Shown in pieces: positions 33,999-43,965 of a stretch of DNA of 64,000 bases. The stretch is taken from positions 7,998,001 through 8,062,000 of the forward strand of contig OW818698.1 of NCBI GenBank assembly GCA_942493375.1. The letters run 5' to 3'. Numbering within the stretch: the first letter of the stretch is position 1; each line of letters begins with the position of its first letter. This DNA is from G942493375 sp942493375. GTDB lineage: Bacteria > Armatimonadota > UBA5829. The notes under the pieces are model-generated. The model saw nothing but the letters and a program-made list of their open reading frames with translations, was not told the DNA's origin and did no database searches. A program made the position numbers and the translations under genes.

Positions 33999-36308
33999 AT
34001 GAAGTTTAAAATCCCCGCTTTCCTGGTGATTGTTGTCTTAATATGTTCGGCTGTTATATTCCTAACAACACCAGCATCGACAATTACTCTAGCATCAAAA
34101 GGAAAGGCCAAAGCAGTAATCGTTTTAGGCTCGGACGCCACCAAGACAGAACGGTATGCTGCAAACCAACTAGCTGAGTACCTAAAGAAATCTACAGGCG
34201 CTCAGTTCAAAATAGCAAATAATTCCCCAGCCAAGGGTAGTCGTATATTTGTAGGACAGACTGCCGTTGCAAAAAAACGTTTAGGTGCTTTTAAATGGTC
34301 TTCAGTTGGCAAGGACGGCATCATTATAAAGACTGTCGGGAATGACCTCATATTATCAGGAGACAGACCCAGAGGCAGTATGTATGCTGTTTTCACTTTC
34401 CTTGAAGACCAACTGGGTATACGCTGGTGGACTCCGGATACGGAGATGGTACCGGCTAAACGCGAACTCAACGTAAGCAAACTAAATTCGGTCTACACTC
34501 CAAAACTACGATGCAGAGAGACATACTTTGCCAGAGTTATGCAGGAGAATGCTGAGTTCCCCACGCATTTGAAACTCAACGGACACTTCCAGAAAGTCCC
34601 CCCGGAAAAGGGAGGCCATTACACTATTCTGGGTTTCTGCCATACTTTCTACCAGCTTCTCCCTCCTGAGAAATACTTCAGCGCTCATCCCGAATGGTAT
34701 AGTGAAATAGACGGAAAGCGTGTAGCATCAGATCAATATCCATCCAACGCTAATGCTCAGCTTTGTCTGACCAACGAAGAGATGAAAAAGGAACTGGTAG
34801 CTCAGGCTTTATTATGGATCAAGAAAAATCCCGAAGCAGGGATAATATCCATTGCCCAAAATGACTGGGCTGGCGCCTGCACTTGTGATAATTGTAAAGC
34901 TTTGGTTGCAAGGACAGGCTCGGAGTCTGGTGCACTTGTCACATTCGTGAACTCCGTCGCCGAAGAAATTGAGAAGCAATATCCCAACTTCCTTATCGAA
35001 ACACTGGCTTATCAGTATACCCGCAAGGCACCGACAAACGCCAGACCCAGAGACAATGTCCTGATCAGACTCTGCTCAATCGAATGCGATTTCGCACAGC
35101 CGATGACAGCAAAGACCAATGAACTATTCTATAAAGACATGCAGGACTGGAAAAAGATATCCAAACTCATGTATGTTTGGGATTACACAGTCAACTTCTC
35201 TAACCTTCTAATCCCTCATCCCAACTTCCAGGTGCTGGGAGACAACCTGCGCACATTTGTTTCGAACAATGCAATCGGGATGTTTGAACAGGGTGATGGA
35301 TATAACCCCGATGCAGCATTCGCCTCACTCAAGACCTGGGTAATCAGCAGGCTAATGTGGAACCCTCAGCTGGATGAGAAGAAATTGATCAAAGAGTTCC
35401 TTGAAGGTTACTATGGCAAGGCTGCTCCATATTTGGCTGAGTATATGGATGTTATGGAGAAGGCTGTTACTGAGCAGAAAGCCTACATGGGCTGTTTTAT
35501 CAGAAAGCCTGCATTCTACAATGCATCTTACCTAACAGAAGCAAATACAGCAATGCAAAAAGCTTTGGATTCGGTAAAAGACAATCCTGCATTACTTAAA
35601 AGAGTCCGTACACAGAACCTGGCCCTGCAGCATCTACTGATAGTCACCAAACGGTCATTCGCCATGAAAAAAACCAACGTTCCCGGAATAGACTGGCAGA
35701 ACATTGCAAATGATTATCTAAAGCTCTCTGATGAGACTGGAAATGTCTTTATTGGAGAAGGATCGAAGATGGATGACAGTTATAGGTCATCATTGATAGC
35801 ACAAGCTGCTTCAACAGTCGTGTTCCATGAGCCTGCAGCACCAGCAAGCTGCGCTAATCTTGCAGCAAACGACTGGATTGATGTTCAGGAAGACAGATTC
35901 TCTCTGGCCGGAGAAGGTGAGTGGGTAAATGTTACTGGAGACGCTCTATCATCCAATGGCCTGGCGGCAGTAATGCCCGGAAGCACAAATCAGTGGGCTG
36001 TTCAAGTTCCATTGCAGACCAGTGATGCAATTACTCCTACTGTTGAGGTGAAAGCATCAATTAAAGTAAAAGCCAAAGCGCATACAGGACTGGCATTCAC
36101 GTTTGGAGTATATAACACAGTTGCAGGACACGATGTTGCTGGTATAGGTGTGACACTAGATAAGATCACCGATGACCAATACCACGAATACAGCCTCGGT
36201 AAGGTTGAAATCAAACCCGGTATGTTCGTTTACATAGCCCCACCAAAAAATGGCGATTCGGTTGATACGGTATCAGTAGATAGAATATACTTCACAGCCG
36301 TTAAATAA
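33999..36308 (+). CDS. Secreted DUF4838 family protein (alpha-glucuronidase-like N-terminus)
   Basis: This 769-residue protein has an N-terminal signal or membrane anchor (about 5-30), then a GH67N-like alpha/beta domain (about 35-150: AVIVLGSDATKTERYAANQL, IFVGQTAVAKK, LILSGDRPRGSMYAVFTFLE, GIRWWTPDTE). The DUF4838 domain (about 215-500) has HTFYQLLPPEKYFSAHPEWYSE, ISIAQNDWAGACTCDNC and WDYTVNFSNLLIPHPN. A C-terminal beta domain (about 620-769) may bind carbohydrate. DUF4838 proteins are thought to be glycosidases of host or plant glycans; no activity is proven. AAGGAG lies 7 nt upstream of the ATG. Confidence 0.88.
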   Translation: MKFKIPAFLVIVVLICSAVIFLTTPASTITLASKGKAKAVIVLGSDATKTERYAANQLAEYLKKSTGAQFKIANNSPAKGSRIFVGQTAVAKKRLGAFKWSSVGKDGIIIKTVGNDLILSGDRPRGSMYAVFTFLEDQLGIRWWTPDTEMVPAKRELNVSKLNSVYTPKLRCRETYFARVMQENAEFPTHLKLNGHFQKVPPEKGGHYTILGFCHTFYQLLPPEKYFSAHPEWYSEIDGKRVASDQYPSNANAQLCLTNEEMKKELVAQALLWIKKNPEAGIISIAQNDWAGACTCDNCKALVARTGSESGALVTFVNSVAEEIEKQYPNFLIETLAYQYTRKAPTNARPRDNVLIRLCSIECDFAQPMTAKTNELFYKDMQDWKKISKLMYVWDYTVNFSNLLIPHPNFQVLGDNLRTFVSNNAIGMFEQGDGYNPDAAFASLKTWVISRLMWNPQLDEKKLIKEFLEGYYGKAAPYLAEYMDVMEKAVTEQKAYMGCFIRKPAFYNASYLTEANTAMQKALDSVKDNPALLKRVRTQNLALQHLLIVTKRSFAMKKTNVPGIDWQNIANDYLKLSDETGNVFIGEGSKMDDSYRSSLIAQAASTVVFHEPAAPASCANLAANDWIDVQEDRFSLAGEGEWVNVTGDALSSNGLAAVMPGSTNQWAVQVPLQTSDAITPTVEVKASIKVKAKAHTGLAFTFGVYNTVAGHDVAGIGVTLDKITDDQYHEYSLGKVEIKPGMFVYIAPPKNGDSVDTVSVDRIYFTAVK

Positions 36309-36319
36309 CAACAACGGAA

Positions 36320-36346
36320 GGGAGCACTTCAACGTGCTCCCATTTC
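36320..36346 (+). terminator. Hairpin after the DUF4838 gene
   Basis: GGGAGCAC (36320-36327) pairs with GTGCTCCC (36334-36341), followed by ATTTCTT, 11 bases after the stop codon. It is a plausible weak terminator before the next gene, which starts 54 bases downstream of the stop. Confidence 0.6.
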
Positions 36347-36373
36347 TTAATACCACAGAGCGAGGGAACAGGA

Positions 36374-38638
36374 ATGCCGGCATACAACTTACCTCTTGCT
36401 TCCAACCAGTTCTACCACATATTCTTCTCCTTGTTGGTTCTATTGGCAACACTTATATGTTCAACAGTATCAGCAAGCAACCTACTAAGCAATAGTGACT
36501 TCAAACTAGGAAAACCAGGTGATACGGATTTTGCATGGAAAATGGACCTGGCGCAAGATCAAAAGAGTGAATGCAGCGTTGTCCAGGGCCATAGAGCCGG
36601 TGTGACAGCTGTCCGCATCTACAATGATGAATTGGGTGCTTCCTTTCTCATCCAGGATGTAAAAGTTCAGCCCTGGCGATGGTATGTTGCCGATGTCTGG
36701 GTCAATAGTGAGGGCATGGCTGCCTTTGATTTTGCACCATCTATCAGTCTGACAGGTGGAAGGACAGTCAGCGGCGGTAACTTTCACAACGACGCATTTG
36801 AACGGCCTAAAAAAGGCTGGCGCTGTCTCAGTGTAATTGCCCACTCAGCTGACAAGAACGTCCTGACATTTAAGATGGGCGGAGGAGGAGTCTCCGGAAG
36901 AGGTGGTGGATGGAGCGGTGAAATACTGTTCTCCGAACCAATCATCCGTGAATGCAGCATAGTGGAAGCCGCGAAACGCTACCCATCGGTATCTGAGCGG
37001 GATCCTCGTTCATATGCACTCCCACCCAATCCTGCCAATAATCAACAGGGATATGTATTCCAGAGAGGTGATGTCTGTCGCGTTGCTCCCGGTTTTCCAA
37101 ATTCCTTGTTCATCATTGGACAGGTTAACAAAGATGCTCAGGAGGGTCGGGTATCCGTGGTGCTTCCCCCTGGAATACGTCTGTTAAAACACCAGAACAA
37201 GGCCATTGTGCCGATTGTATCAGACATGCCAAAAGGTTTTCAACGTGTTGAGTTGCCGCCTGCCCCCGCTGAGTTGGTTGTCAGCTCTGATTTGAAGCCA
37301 GGTGAAGAAGCTGTGGGATATGTGCAGTTGGAGTGGAACGGCGGTATGCAAGTCCCAACGCCCGTGCATTTCAGAGGAATTAATTTCCCGAAAATAACTG
37401 CTCCAAAACGGGCGATGGTAATGCTCGATATATCCGGTGCTACAAAAGGTTTTTGGAATGACAATGAAACTACAATGGTTAGAGATTTCAAACGTTTCGG
37501 GTTCAATACACTGGAAATATGGGGAGGTGACCCACGCGGGGTCCATAAGAACGGTGTAGATGGAGTAACAGTTTTTGGCGGCGGTTTCTACGTAAAGGAA
37601 AAGTATCCTGAAGCGCTGGCTGTTTCACTGGATGGGAATCCGGTCGATGAAGAACTTATATCTCCTTCATACCGTGGCCCAGGACTTCAAGCCCAGATTG
37701 ATAGAGTGAAGAGCTATGCCCCATACTCGTCCGCATTGACTCTTGATGATGAAAACTATGGATGCTCCGCAGGAAGCCCGACTATTTGTTTCCATCCCAG
37801 AACCATCGAACGCTGGAACGAGTGGGTAACTAAAAACGCTCCTGACCTGGCTGGCATAGACCCTAAGGTATTCTCCAAACAGCCTCATAAATACCGAAAA
37901 CACTACGATGCCTGGCTGCAATTCCGTGGAGATTTGGTCGCAGAGATGTATGCTATCCTAAAGGATGAGTGGTATAAGGCAGTCAAGGTATCCGGTATAA
38001 AGACTACCAAGCGTCCAATGCTTGGCGCATATGTGGCTGAAAGCCCGCTTGTTGGATTACACCTGTGCAAATCACTCGCACCTGTGTTGGATTACCTGGC
38101 AGCTATGGTCTACGACGATGGTGCAGGAGTCCGAAAGGAAGTGGCACAACTGGCGCCGGTTGCTGGTAAAAAACTGGTAGTAGCTATCTCACCCGGATAC
38201 CAGAACAGTCCTCCAGGAGACACACGATCACAGGTGTTGGAGGCCTTGATGGGTGGTTCACAGGGGATTATAGCATGGGGTTATTTTATGGGAATGGATA
38301 CCGGTCATCTGGCAGATATAGCTGACGCAATACGGATGTTCAATCAGGTTGAAGACATTGTCCTGGACGGCAAACTGCAGGATGGGTATACATGCAATTC
38401 AATGCTGGTTAACCTGTCGGTAAGAAAGCTAGGCAGTGATTCAGTTTTACTTGTATCCGACTACTCACACACCCCCGGCAAAGTGACTGTGGTTGTGCCG
38501 GGCAGGCAACCGGTGACTGTAAAGGATCTCGACACGGGTAAACAAATCGCAAAGCTCAGTGCCACACAACGCCAATTCAAAGTAGAGCTAACTCGCGATT
38601 ATAATGCAAGACTCTACCATATCCAACCCATAAAATAG
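36374..38638 (+). CDS. Secreted glycosidase-like protein of unknown family
   Basis: This 754-residue protein has a long signal peptide (hydrophobic core at about 17-33, cleavage near SAS-NLL). Residues 36-195 look like a beta-sandwich carbohydrate-binding domain (NLLSNSDFKLGKPGDTDFAW, FLIQDVKVQPWRWYVADVWV). The second half (about 365-650) reads as a TIM barrel: FGFNTLEIWGGDPRG, LDYLAAMVYDDGAG, GSQGIIAWGYFMGMD, with acidic residues on likely strand ends (SALTLDDENYG). I cannot assign a CAZy family. It lies between DUF4838 and DUF4091 genes on the same strand, all separated by short gaps with weak terminators, so a shared regulon is likely. Confidence 0.75.
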   Translation: MPAYNLPLASNQFYHIFFSLLVLLATLICSTVSASNLLSNSDFKLGKPGDTDFAWKMDLAQDQKSECSVVQGHRAGVTAVRIYNDELGASFLIQDVKVQPWRWYVADVWVNSEGMAAFDFAPSISLTGGRTVSGGNFHNDAFERPKKGWRCLSVIAHSADKNVLTFKMGGGGVSGRGGGWSGEILFSEPIIRECSIVEAAKRYPSVSERDPRSYALPPNPANNQQGYVFQRGDVCRVAPGFPNSLFIIGQVNKDAQEGRVSVVLPPGIRLLKHQNKAIVPIVSDMPKGFQRVELPPAPAELVVSSDLKPGEEAVGYVQLEWNGGMQVPTPVHFRGINFPKITAPKRAMVMLDISGATKGFWNDNETTMVRDFKRFGFNTLEIWGGDPRGVHKNGVDGVTVFGGGFYVKEKYPEALAVSLDGNPVDEELISPSYRGPGLQAQIDRVKSYAPYSSALTLDDENYGCSAGSPTICFHPRTIERWNEWVTKNAPDLAGIDPKVFSKQPHKYRKHYDAWLQFRGDLVAEMYAILKDEWYKAVKVSGIKTTKRPMLGAYVAESPLVGLHLCKSLAPVLDYLAAMVYDDGAGVRKEVAQLAPVAGKKLVVAISPGYQNSPPGDTRSQVLEALMGGSQGIIAWGYFMGMDTGHLADIADAIRMFNQVEDIVLDGKLQDGYTCNSMLVNLSVRKLGSDSVLLVSDYSHTPGKVTVVVPGRQPVTVKDLDTGKQIAKLSATQRQFKVELTRDYNARLYHIQPIK

Positions 38639-38655
38639 AGATATAGAAAGCTCCT

Positions 38656-38678
38656 GGGGAGTATTTCATGTGCTCCCC
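38656..38678 (+). terminator. Hairpin GGGGAG/CTCCCC
   Basis: A 6-bp GC stem (38656-38661 with 38673-38678) lies 18 bases after the stop codon of the glycosidase-like gene. It has no T-run. It could attenuate read-through into the DUF4091 pair. Confidence 0.4.
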
Positions 38679-38772
38679 ATATAGCATTCTGCAGTAAACA
38701 GAGGAAAAAAGTCCTCGATGTTGAACAATATCCACATAAACGCAATCACGGATTTCAAAGGAGACTACCGAA

Positions 38773-40320
38773 TTGAGTTTCTACACAATTGTCAGGATCG
38801 CATTCCTGTGCATAATCATACTAAGCTTCCTCTCTATTCATGCACCTGCAGAAGTAAAAGCCTGGTATACTACGAGCACACTCAAAGTAATGAGAGATGC
38901 CAAGCCGCAGCGCACATCCAAATATAAACTCTATGCTGCAAAAAACGAAGTAGAAGCCTGCCAGCTGGTTCTACTTTCATCCAAACCAGTCAATGGTATC
39001 AAGGTTAAAATCTCAGACCTAAAGCATAGCCAGGGAACTGGAACCTTAAAGGCAAAACTATTCAAGATGGAATATGTCCCCCTCACTGACAAAAAAATCC
39101 CCTACCCGGACCCACTGCCTCCGCTTATGGGTTCAATCGACCTGCAGCCAAATCTAGCCCAGCCAATCTGGATATCAATTCGAGTCCCAAAAGATGCTGC
39201 ACGTGGTTTATATAAAGGGGATGCAATTGTAGAAGCCAACGGTGTAAAAACCAGCTATCCGCTGAGCGTATCCGTATGGAATTTCGCACTGCCGGATACC
39301 CCATCCTCAGCGACTGCATTCGGCATAATTCCTTCATTCATCGCTAGAACACACGGAATAGCAGACAATTCAGCAGAACTTGCGGGATTAACATCACGAT
39401 ACTATGAAATGCTCCTCGATCACAAAGTCTCTCCTTACAATATTCCAGTCGATCTAATGAGCAAGGAAGCTGATAAATATCTGAATGATCCCCGGATGTC
39501 TTCCTACTCCATTCCTTATTCGGATAGTGATGAAGAACTGGTAAAGACTGCTGACAGACTCAGAGCTGGAGGATGGCTTTCGAAGGGTTATTACTATCCG
39601 ATAGATGAACCTGTAACTCCTGAAGCATATGAAAAGTTCAAAGCAATAATCAGCAGGCTAAAGAGATTGGTTCCGGACTATAAGATGGTCACCCCATTCT
39701 TCAGGCACCCGGCAATCGAAGGTCAGGATGCATTCACTCAGATGACCGGAAGCGTAAATATCTGGTGTCCGACATCAAACATCTTCGACACCGAACCCAG
39801 AATGGAACCATATATGGCCGAGAGAAGAAAGGCCGGAGACACTACATGGTGGTATGTCTGCTGGCTTCCTCATGAACCATATAACAACTTCCTGGTAGAT
39901 ATGTCCGCAATGTCCCACAGAGTCCTGCTCTGGCAGCAGAGGAGACTTGGAATGCAGGGACTTCTATACTGGAGCACAACCTACTGGAACGCCAACACCG
40001 GATGTGTAGACCCGTGGACCAACATGATGACTGTCGCAGACCTCAGTCCGACCGTTTTTGGGGATGGATCACTTCTATACCCCGGCAAAAAAGTCGGCAT
40101 TGATGGTCCGGTATCATCATTTAGACTGGAAATGATCCGCGAAGGCCTGGAAGACTTCGACTTTTTCACCATAGCAGATAAGGTCCTGGGACCTGAAGTA
40201 ACTCAAAGCTATGTGACTCAAATAGCCCACACTCTCACAACATTCGAAAGAGACCCGAAGAAACTGGAAACAGTGCGAAAAGAACTGGGAATTGCTATCG
40301 AGAAGGCGATTAAACACTAA
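38773..40320 (+). CDS. Secreted DUF4091 protein without discoidin domain, paralog D
   Basis: This 515-residue protein has a signal peptide, then KAWYTTSTLKVMRDAKPQR and an Ig-like N-terminal domain ending WISIRVPKDAARGLYKGDAIV. The DUF4091 domain at the C-terminus shows GLLYWSTTYWN, FGDGSLLYPGKKVGIDGPVS and SFRLEMIREGLEDFDFF. YYYPIDEP (about 273-280) supplies an acidic strand end like those in glycosidases. It is about 300 residues shorter than the 16-24 kb paralogs because it has no discoidin domain. The start is TTG with AAGGAG 9 nt upstream. It forms a pair with the next gene, 33 bases away. Confidence 0.87.
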   Translation: MSFYTIVRIAFLCIIILSFLSIHAPAEVKAWYTTSTLKVMRDAKPQRTSKYKLYAAKNEVEACQLVLLSSKPVNGIKVKISDLKHSQGTGTLKAKLFKMEYVPLTDKKIPYPDPLPPLMGSIDLQPNLAQPIWISIRVPKDAARGLYKGDAIVEANGVKTSYPLSVSVWNFALPDTPSSATAFGIIPSFIARTHGIADNSAELAGLTSRYYEMLLDHKVSPYNIPVDLMSKEADKYLNDPRMSSYSIPYSDSDEELVKTADRLRAGGWLSKGYYYPIDEPVTPEAYEKFKAIISRLKRLVPDYKMVTPFFRHPAIEGQDAFTQMTGSVNIWCPTSNIFDTEPRMEPYMAERRKAGDTTWWYVCWLPHEPYNNFLVDMSAMSHRVLLWQQRRLGMQGLLYWSTTYWNANTGCVDPWTNMMTVADLSPTVFGDGSLLYPGKKVGIDGPVSSFRLEMIREGLEDFDFFTIADKVLGPEVTQSYVTQIAHTLTTFERDPKKLETVRKELGIAIEKAIKH

Positions 40321-40353
40321 TCGCACGATTCACAAAGCCTGGAGGTTACTGTA

Positions 40354-41889
40354 GTGAACACATATTTTGCCTTGCTGACACTTATCTGCATTCTACTGGC
40401 AGCTTCAATCAGCGTGCCGGCATCCGCCAACGTTAAAGCGTGGTATGCTCCCAGCACTCTCAAAGTGATGAGAGATGCCAAACCAAAGCGGACATCAAAA
40501 TGGAAGCTATATGCAGCTAAAAACGAAGTAGAAGCCTGCCAGCTTGTGTTGCTATCAAGCAAGCCAGTCGATGGTATCCGAGTCTATGTATCCGATCTGG
40601 AGCATGCCCAGGGTAAGGGAACTCTCAGTGCAAAACTATTCAAGGTTGAATATGTCCCCATCACTGAAAAGAACATCCCCTACCCCGATCCACTCCCTCC
40701 ACTGATGGGAAAAATCAACCTCCAGGCAAATCAGGCCCAGCCAGTCTGGATTTCAATCCGTGTCCCTAAAGATGCTGCCAGAGGTCTATACACCGGAGAA
40801 GCAGTTGTTGAAGCTGCAGGAGTCAAGACCAACTATCCGTTGAGCATAGGAGTCTGGAATTTCGCCCTGCCCGACACTCCATCTTCAGACACTGCTTTTG
40901 GCATATATCCAACATCCATTGCCCGAACCCACGGAGTCAAGGACAACTCACCGGAGCTCGCAGGACTCGTTGCCAAATACTACGAAATGCTGCTGGATCA
41001 CAGAGTGTCAGCATATAACATACCCGTGGACCTGATGAGCAAAGATGCAGATAAATATCTCAATGATCCCCGGATGACTTCCTTTTGCATTCCTTATCCG
41101 GACGACGACAACCAGATGCAACAGACAGCCGCAAAGCTCAGAGCAGGCGGTTGGTTCAAGAAGGGTTACTACTACCCCATAGATGAACCATTCACCCAGG
41201 ACTCCTTCACCAAATTCACCCAGATCATCAACAGGCTCAAAAGAGTCGTCCCGGACTACCGCATAACAACTCCGTTCTACAGACATCCAGATTTTGGAAA
41301 CAAGGATGCTTACGAGCAGATGACCGGCAGCGTAAATATATGGTGCCCAAACTCCAACTTCTTCGATATTGAACCTAAAACCAACGCCTACCTGGCAGAA
41401 AGAAGAAAAGCTGGAGAGAAGACCTGGTGGTATGTCTGCTGCGGACCAGGTGAACCTTACAATAACTACTTTATAACAATGTCTGCTATGTCTCACAGAT
41501 TGCTTATGTGGCAACAGAAAAGATTCGGTATCCAGGGCCTGCTCTACTGGAGCAGCACATACTGGGAATCGTGCGGAGAACCGTGGAGCAACATGATGAC
41601 CGTCCCGGACATCAACAAAAACATATTCGGAGATGGATCTCTTATGTATCCTGGCAAGAAAGTCGGCATCGATGGACCAGTATCGTCCCTGAGACTGGAA
41701 ATGGTCCGCAAAGGCCTGGAGGACTTCGACTACTTAACCATAGCCGACAAAGTCCTGGGACCGGAAGCAACAATGACCTACATCACCCGAATAACCCGAA
41801 CTCTGACAGACTACGAAAAAGACCCATCAAAACTGGAATCAGTCAGAAAAGAACTTGGCACAGCAATCGAAAGAGGAATTAGGATATAA
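40354..41889 (+). CDS. Secreted DUF4091 protein without discoidin domain, paralog E
   Basis: This 511-residue protein is a close tandem copy of paralog D. They share KAWY[AT][TP]STLKVMRDAKP, AAKNEVEACQLVLLSSKPV and GDGSLMYPGKKVGIDGPVSS. Differences cluster in the middle (SNFFDIEPKTNAYLAERRKAGEKTWWYVCCGPGEPYN), which may tune substrate choice. The signal peptide is MNTYFALLTLICILLAASIS. The start is GTG with GGAGG 8 nt upstream. A strong terminator follows before nrfH, so it ends the transcript. Confidence 0.87.
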   Translation: MNTYFALLTLICILLAASISVPASANVKAWYAPSTLKVMRDAKPKRTSKWKLYAAKNEVEACQLVLLSSKPVDGIRVYVSDLEHAQGKGTLSAKLFKVEYVPITEKNIPYPDPLPPLMGKINLQANQAQPVWISIRVPKDAARGLYTGEAVVEAAGVKTNYPLSIGVWNFALPDTPSSDTAFGIYPTSIARTHGVKDNSPELAGLVAKYYEMLLDHRVSAYNIPVDLMSKDADKYLNDPRMTSFCIPYPDDDNQMQQTAAKLRAGGWFKKGYYYPIDEPFTQDSFTKFTQIINRLKRVVPDYRITTPFYRHPDFGNKDAYEQMTGSVNIWCPNSNFFDIEPKTNAYLAERRKAGEKTWWYVCCGPGEPYNNYFITMSAMSHRLLMWQQKRFGIQGLLYWSSTYWESCGEPWSNMMTVPDINKNIFGDGSLMYPGKKVGIDGPVSSLRLEMVRKGLEDFDYLTIADKVLGPEATMTYITRITRTLTDYEKDPSKLESVRKELGTAIERGIRI

Positions 41890-41937
41890 ATCCAGCAGCC
41901 GCACTCCACATTGTATACCAAGAAGTAAGGATATAGC

Positions 41938-41988
41938 ACATTGGATGGATTGTTTATGAGTGGTCGCACATAAGAATCCATCCAATGT
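41938..41988 (+). terminator. Terminator between the DUF4091 pair and nrfH
   Basis: ACATTGGATGGATT (41938-41951) pairs perfectly with AATCCATCCAATGT (41975-41988), followed by TTGTTTC. The 14-bp stem isolates the nrfHA transcript from the genes before it. Confidence 0.75.
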
Positions 41989-42063
41989 TTGTTTCATTTC
42001 ACATATATATGGGTATTTGTGGATAAGTTCATAAATGGGTCTCTGTTTTCAGGAATCATCAAT

Positions 42064-42573
42064 GTGAATATCCATCCAATCAAGCTGCGTAACAAGCTGG
42101 GCTTATTTTTCGATTGGCTTCTAATGAAATACCCATTATGGGTCTGGGTGTGCTTTGCCGGATTATTTGGAATTGTTGCTGGCGTGGGTTTATACACATT
42201 TACATATGCACAAGGACTTTCTTATCTGAGCAACGATCCCAAAGCCTGCCTCAATTGCCATGTGATGCGGGATGTATATGAAGGCTGGAACCACTCCAGC
42301 CACAAGTCTGTCGCCACATGCAATGACTGCCATATTCCACACAACTTCCCGGCAAAGTATGTTGCCAAAGCACTAAACGGCTACCATCATAGTTACGCAT
42401 TCACAACGGGTGATTTTCACGAACCCATACGGATCAAGAAATTCAACAAAGATGTACTTCAACAGAATTGCCTTCAATGTCACGGCGATCTGACGGACCC
42501 GATCAGCCACGTCAAAGGCAACCAACCTACCGACTGCATGCATTGCCACTCACGCGTGGGCCATGACTGGTAA
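42064..42573 (+). CDS. nrfH: Cytochrome c nitrite reductase small subunit NrfH (tetraheme)
   Basis: This 169-residue protein has one membrane anchor (about 24-46) and four c-type heme motifs: CLNCH (62-66), CNDCH (86-90), CLQCH (136-140) and CMHCH (158-162). The first is CLNCHVM, the C-x2-C-H-x-M form in which Met ligates heme 1 in NrfH. It takes electrons from menaquinol and passes them to NrfA on the outer side of the membrane. I placed the start at GTG 42064; longer in-frame starts run back into the terminator and lack a ribosome site. nrfA starts 24 bases after it. Confidence 0.93.
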   Translation: MNIHPIKLRNKLGLFFDWLLMKYPLWVWVCFAGLFGIVAGVGLYTFTYAQGLSYLSNDPKACLNCHVMRDVYEGWNHSSHKSVATCNDCHIPHNFPAKYVAKALNGYHHSYAFTTGDFHEPIRIKKFNKDVLQQNCLQCHGDLTDPISHVKGNQPTDCMHCHSRVGHDW

Positions 42574-42597
42574 ATGTTATTCTGAGGAGATGTAATT

Positions 42598-43914
42598 ATG
42601 GAACAAAAACCCAATATTTGCTGGACGCCTCGCAAGGCAGCGCTAGTAATCATTATATTCGTCGCTGGTGCTATAGCTGCTATTGGAATAAGTACACTGT
42701 TGTTGAATATCAAGCAGCACAAATATGAGGCAGCACAATACCCGCTCAGAGTCTTGAATATTTCCGACACAGAACTGGACCCCAGAGTCTGGGGACACGA
42801 TTTCCCGCGGGAATACAATACATTCAAGATGACAGCCCAATCGTCATTTGAAACACCCTATGGCGGATCGGTTCCGTACAGCAAACTCCAGAGAGTTCCA
42901 GCAATGAAACGTATTTGGGCTGGATATGCATTTGCAGTTGAACACAACGAGGAACGCGGACACTACTACGCACTCACCGACCAGATGAAGTCGAAGAGAG
43001 TTGTAGTCAAGAAACAACCCGGAGCATGTGCCAACTGCCACGCTGCAGAAGCCCCCGGACTCATCGCTAAAATGGGTTGGGAAGAATTCAACCACACTCC
43101 ATACGATACACTTAAAAGCAAACTACACACCGGCACATCCTGCGCCGATTGCCATGATCCGAAGACAATGGACCTGCGTATAACCAGACCGGCGTTTAAG
43201 AATGCCATGGCAGAGCGTGGGATTGATCTGTCAAAAGCAACCAGGCAGGAAATGCGCACCTATGTCTGTGCGCAGTGCCACGTTGAATACTACTTCAAAG
43301 GTGATAACAAAGTCCTCACATTCCCGTGGAAGAACGGTCTAAACATCGACAACATTGAAAAGCACTACGACGATTATAAATTCAGTGACTGGAAACACAA
43401 AGAATCCGGAGCAGACATGATTAAAATCCAGCATCCGGAGTTCGAAATGTGGTCATCCGGACTTCATGCCAGAGCTGGTGTTTCATGTGCAGACTGTCAT
43501 ATGCCATATATCAGAGATGGTGCTGTAAAGGTCTCAGACCACTGGTTAAGAAGCCCACTTGCAAACATAAACCAGAGCTGCCAGACCTGCCACAAAGCTG
43601 ATGAAGTAGAATTGAAAGCCCGTGTCGCTCAGATACAGGACAGAACAGCCAAACTGCTCAGAACTACCGAGGCAGCGCTAGTGGATGCAATCGACAGCAT
43701 AGTCGCTGCAAAAAATGCCGGGGCCAGTGACAAGGCACTTGAACAAGCCCGCCACCTGCACAGACGTGCATCGCTGAGATGGGATTTTGTATCGTCAGAG
43801 AACGGCACAGGATTCCACAGCCCTCAGGAAGCCGCTAGAGTCCTGGCAGACGCCATAAACTACGCCCGCCAGGCCCAACTGGAAGCAGAAAAAGCAAAGA
43901 ACAGTGTAAACTGA
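42598..43914 (+). CDS. nrfA: Ammonia-forming cytochrome c nitrite reductase NrfA (pentaheme)
   Basis: This 438-residue protein has an N-terminal membrane segment (about 14-36) and five hemes: CANCH (144-148), CADCH (182-186), CAQCH (224-228), CADCH (297-301) and CQTCH (328-332). By alignment to E. coli NrfA in memory, the catalytic Arg is R120 (ERGHYY), Tyr is Y231 (HVEYYF) and His is H279 (KIQHPEFE); E230, K276 and Q278 keep the calcium site. The first motif, the active-site heme, is CxxCH instead of the more usual CxxCK, as known for a minority of NrfA proteins. It reduces nitrite to ammonium by six electrons. GAGGAGATGTAATT precedes the ATG. Confidence 0.95.
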   Translation: MEQKPNICWTPRKAALVIIIFVAGAIAAIGISTLLLNIKQHKYEAAQYPLRVLNISDTELDPRVWGHDFPREYNTFKMTAQSSFETPYGGSVPYSKLQRVPAMKRIWAGYAFAVEHNEERGHYYALTDQMKSKRVVVKKQPGACANCHAAEAPGLIAKMGWEEFNHTPYDTLKSKLHTGTSCADCHDPKTMDLRITRPAFKNAMAERGIDLSKATRQEMRTYVCAQCHVEYYFKGDNKVLTFPWKNGLNIDNIEKHYDDYKFSDWKHKESGADMIKIQHPEFEMWSSGLHARAGVSCADCHMPYIRDGAVKVSDHWLRSPLANINQSCQTCHKADEVELKARVAQIQDRTAKLLRTTEAALVDAIDSIVAAKNAGASDKALEQARHLHRRASLRWDFVSSENGTGFHSPQEAARVLADAINYARQAQLEAEKAKNSVN

Positions 43915-43925
43915 GACATGGATAC

Positions 43926-43956
43926 TGGAGTGTGGTGATATTGTCGCCACACTCCA
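43926..43956. terminator. Terminator between convergent nrfA and URO-D-like genes
   Basis: TGGAGTGTGG (43926-43935) pairs perfectly with CCACACTCCA (43947-43956). It lies 12 bases after the nrfA stop and 9 bases beyond the minus-strand gene's stop, so it can serve both. Confidence 0.75.
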
Positions 43957-43965
43957 ACATTTAGA

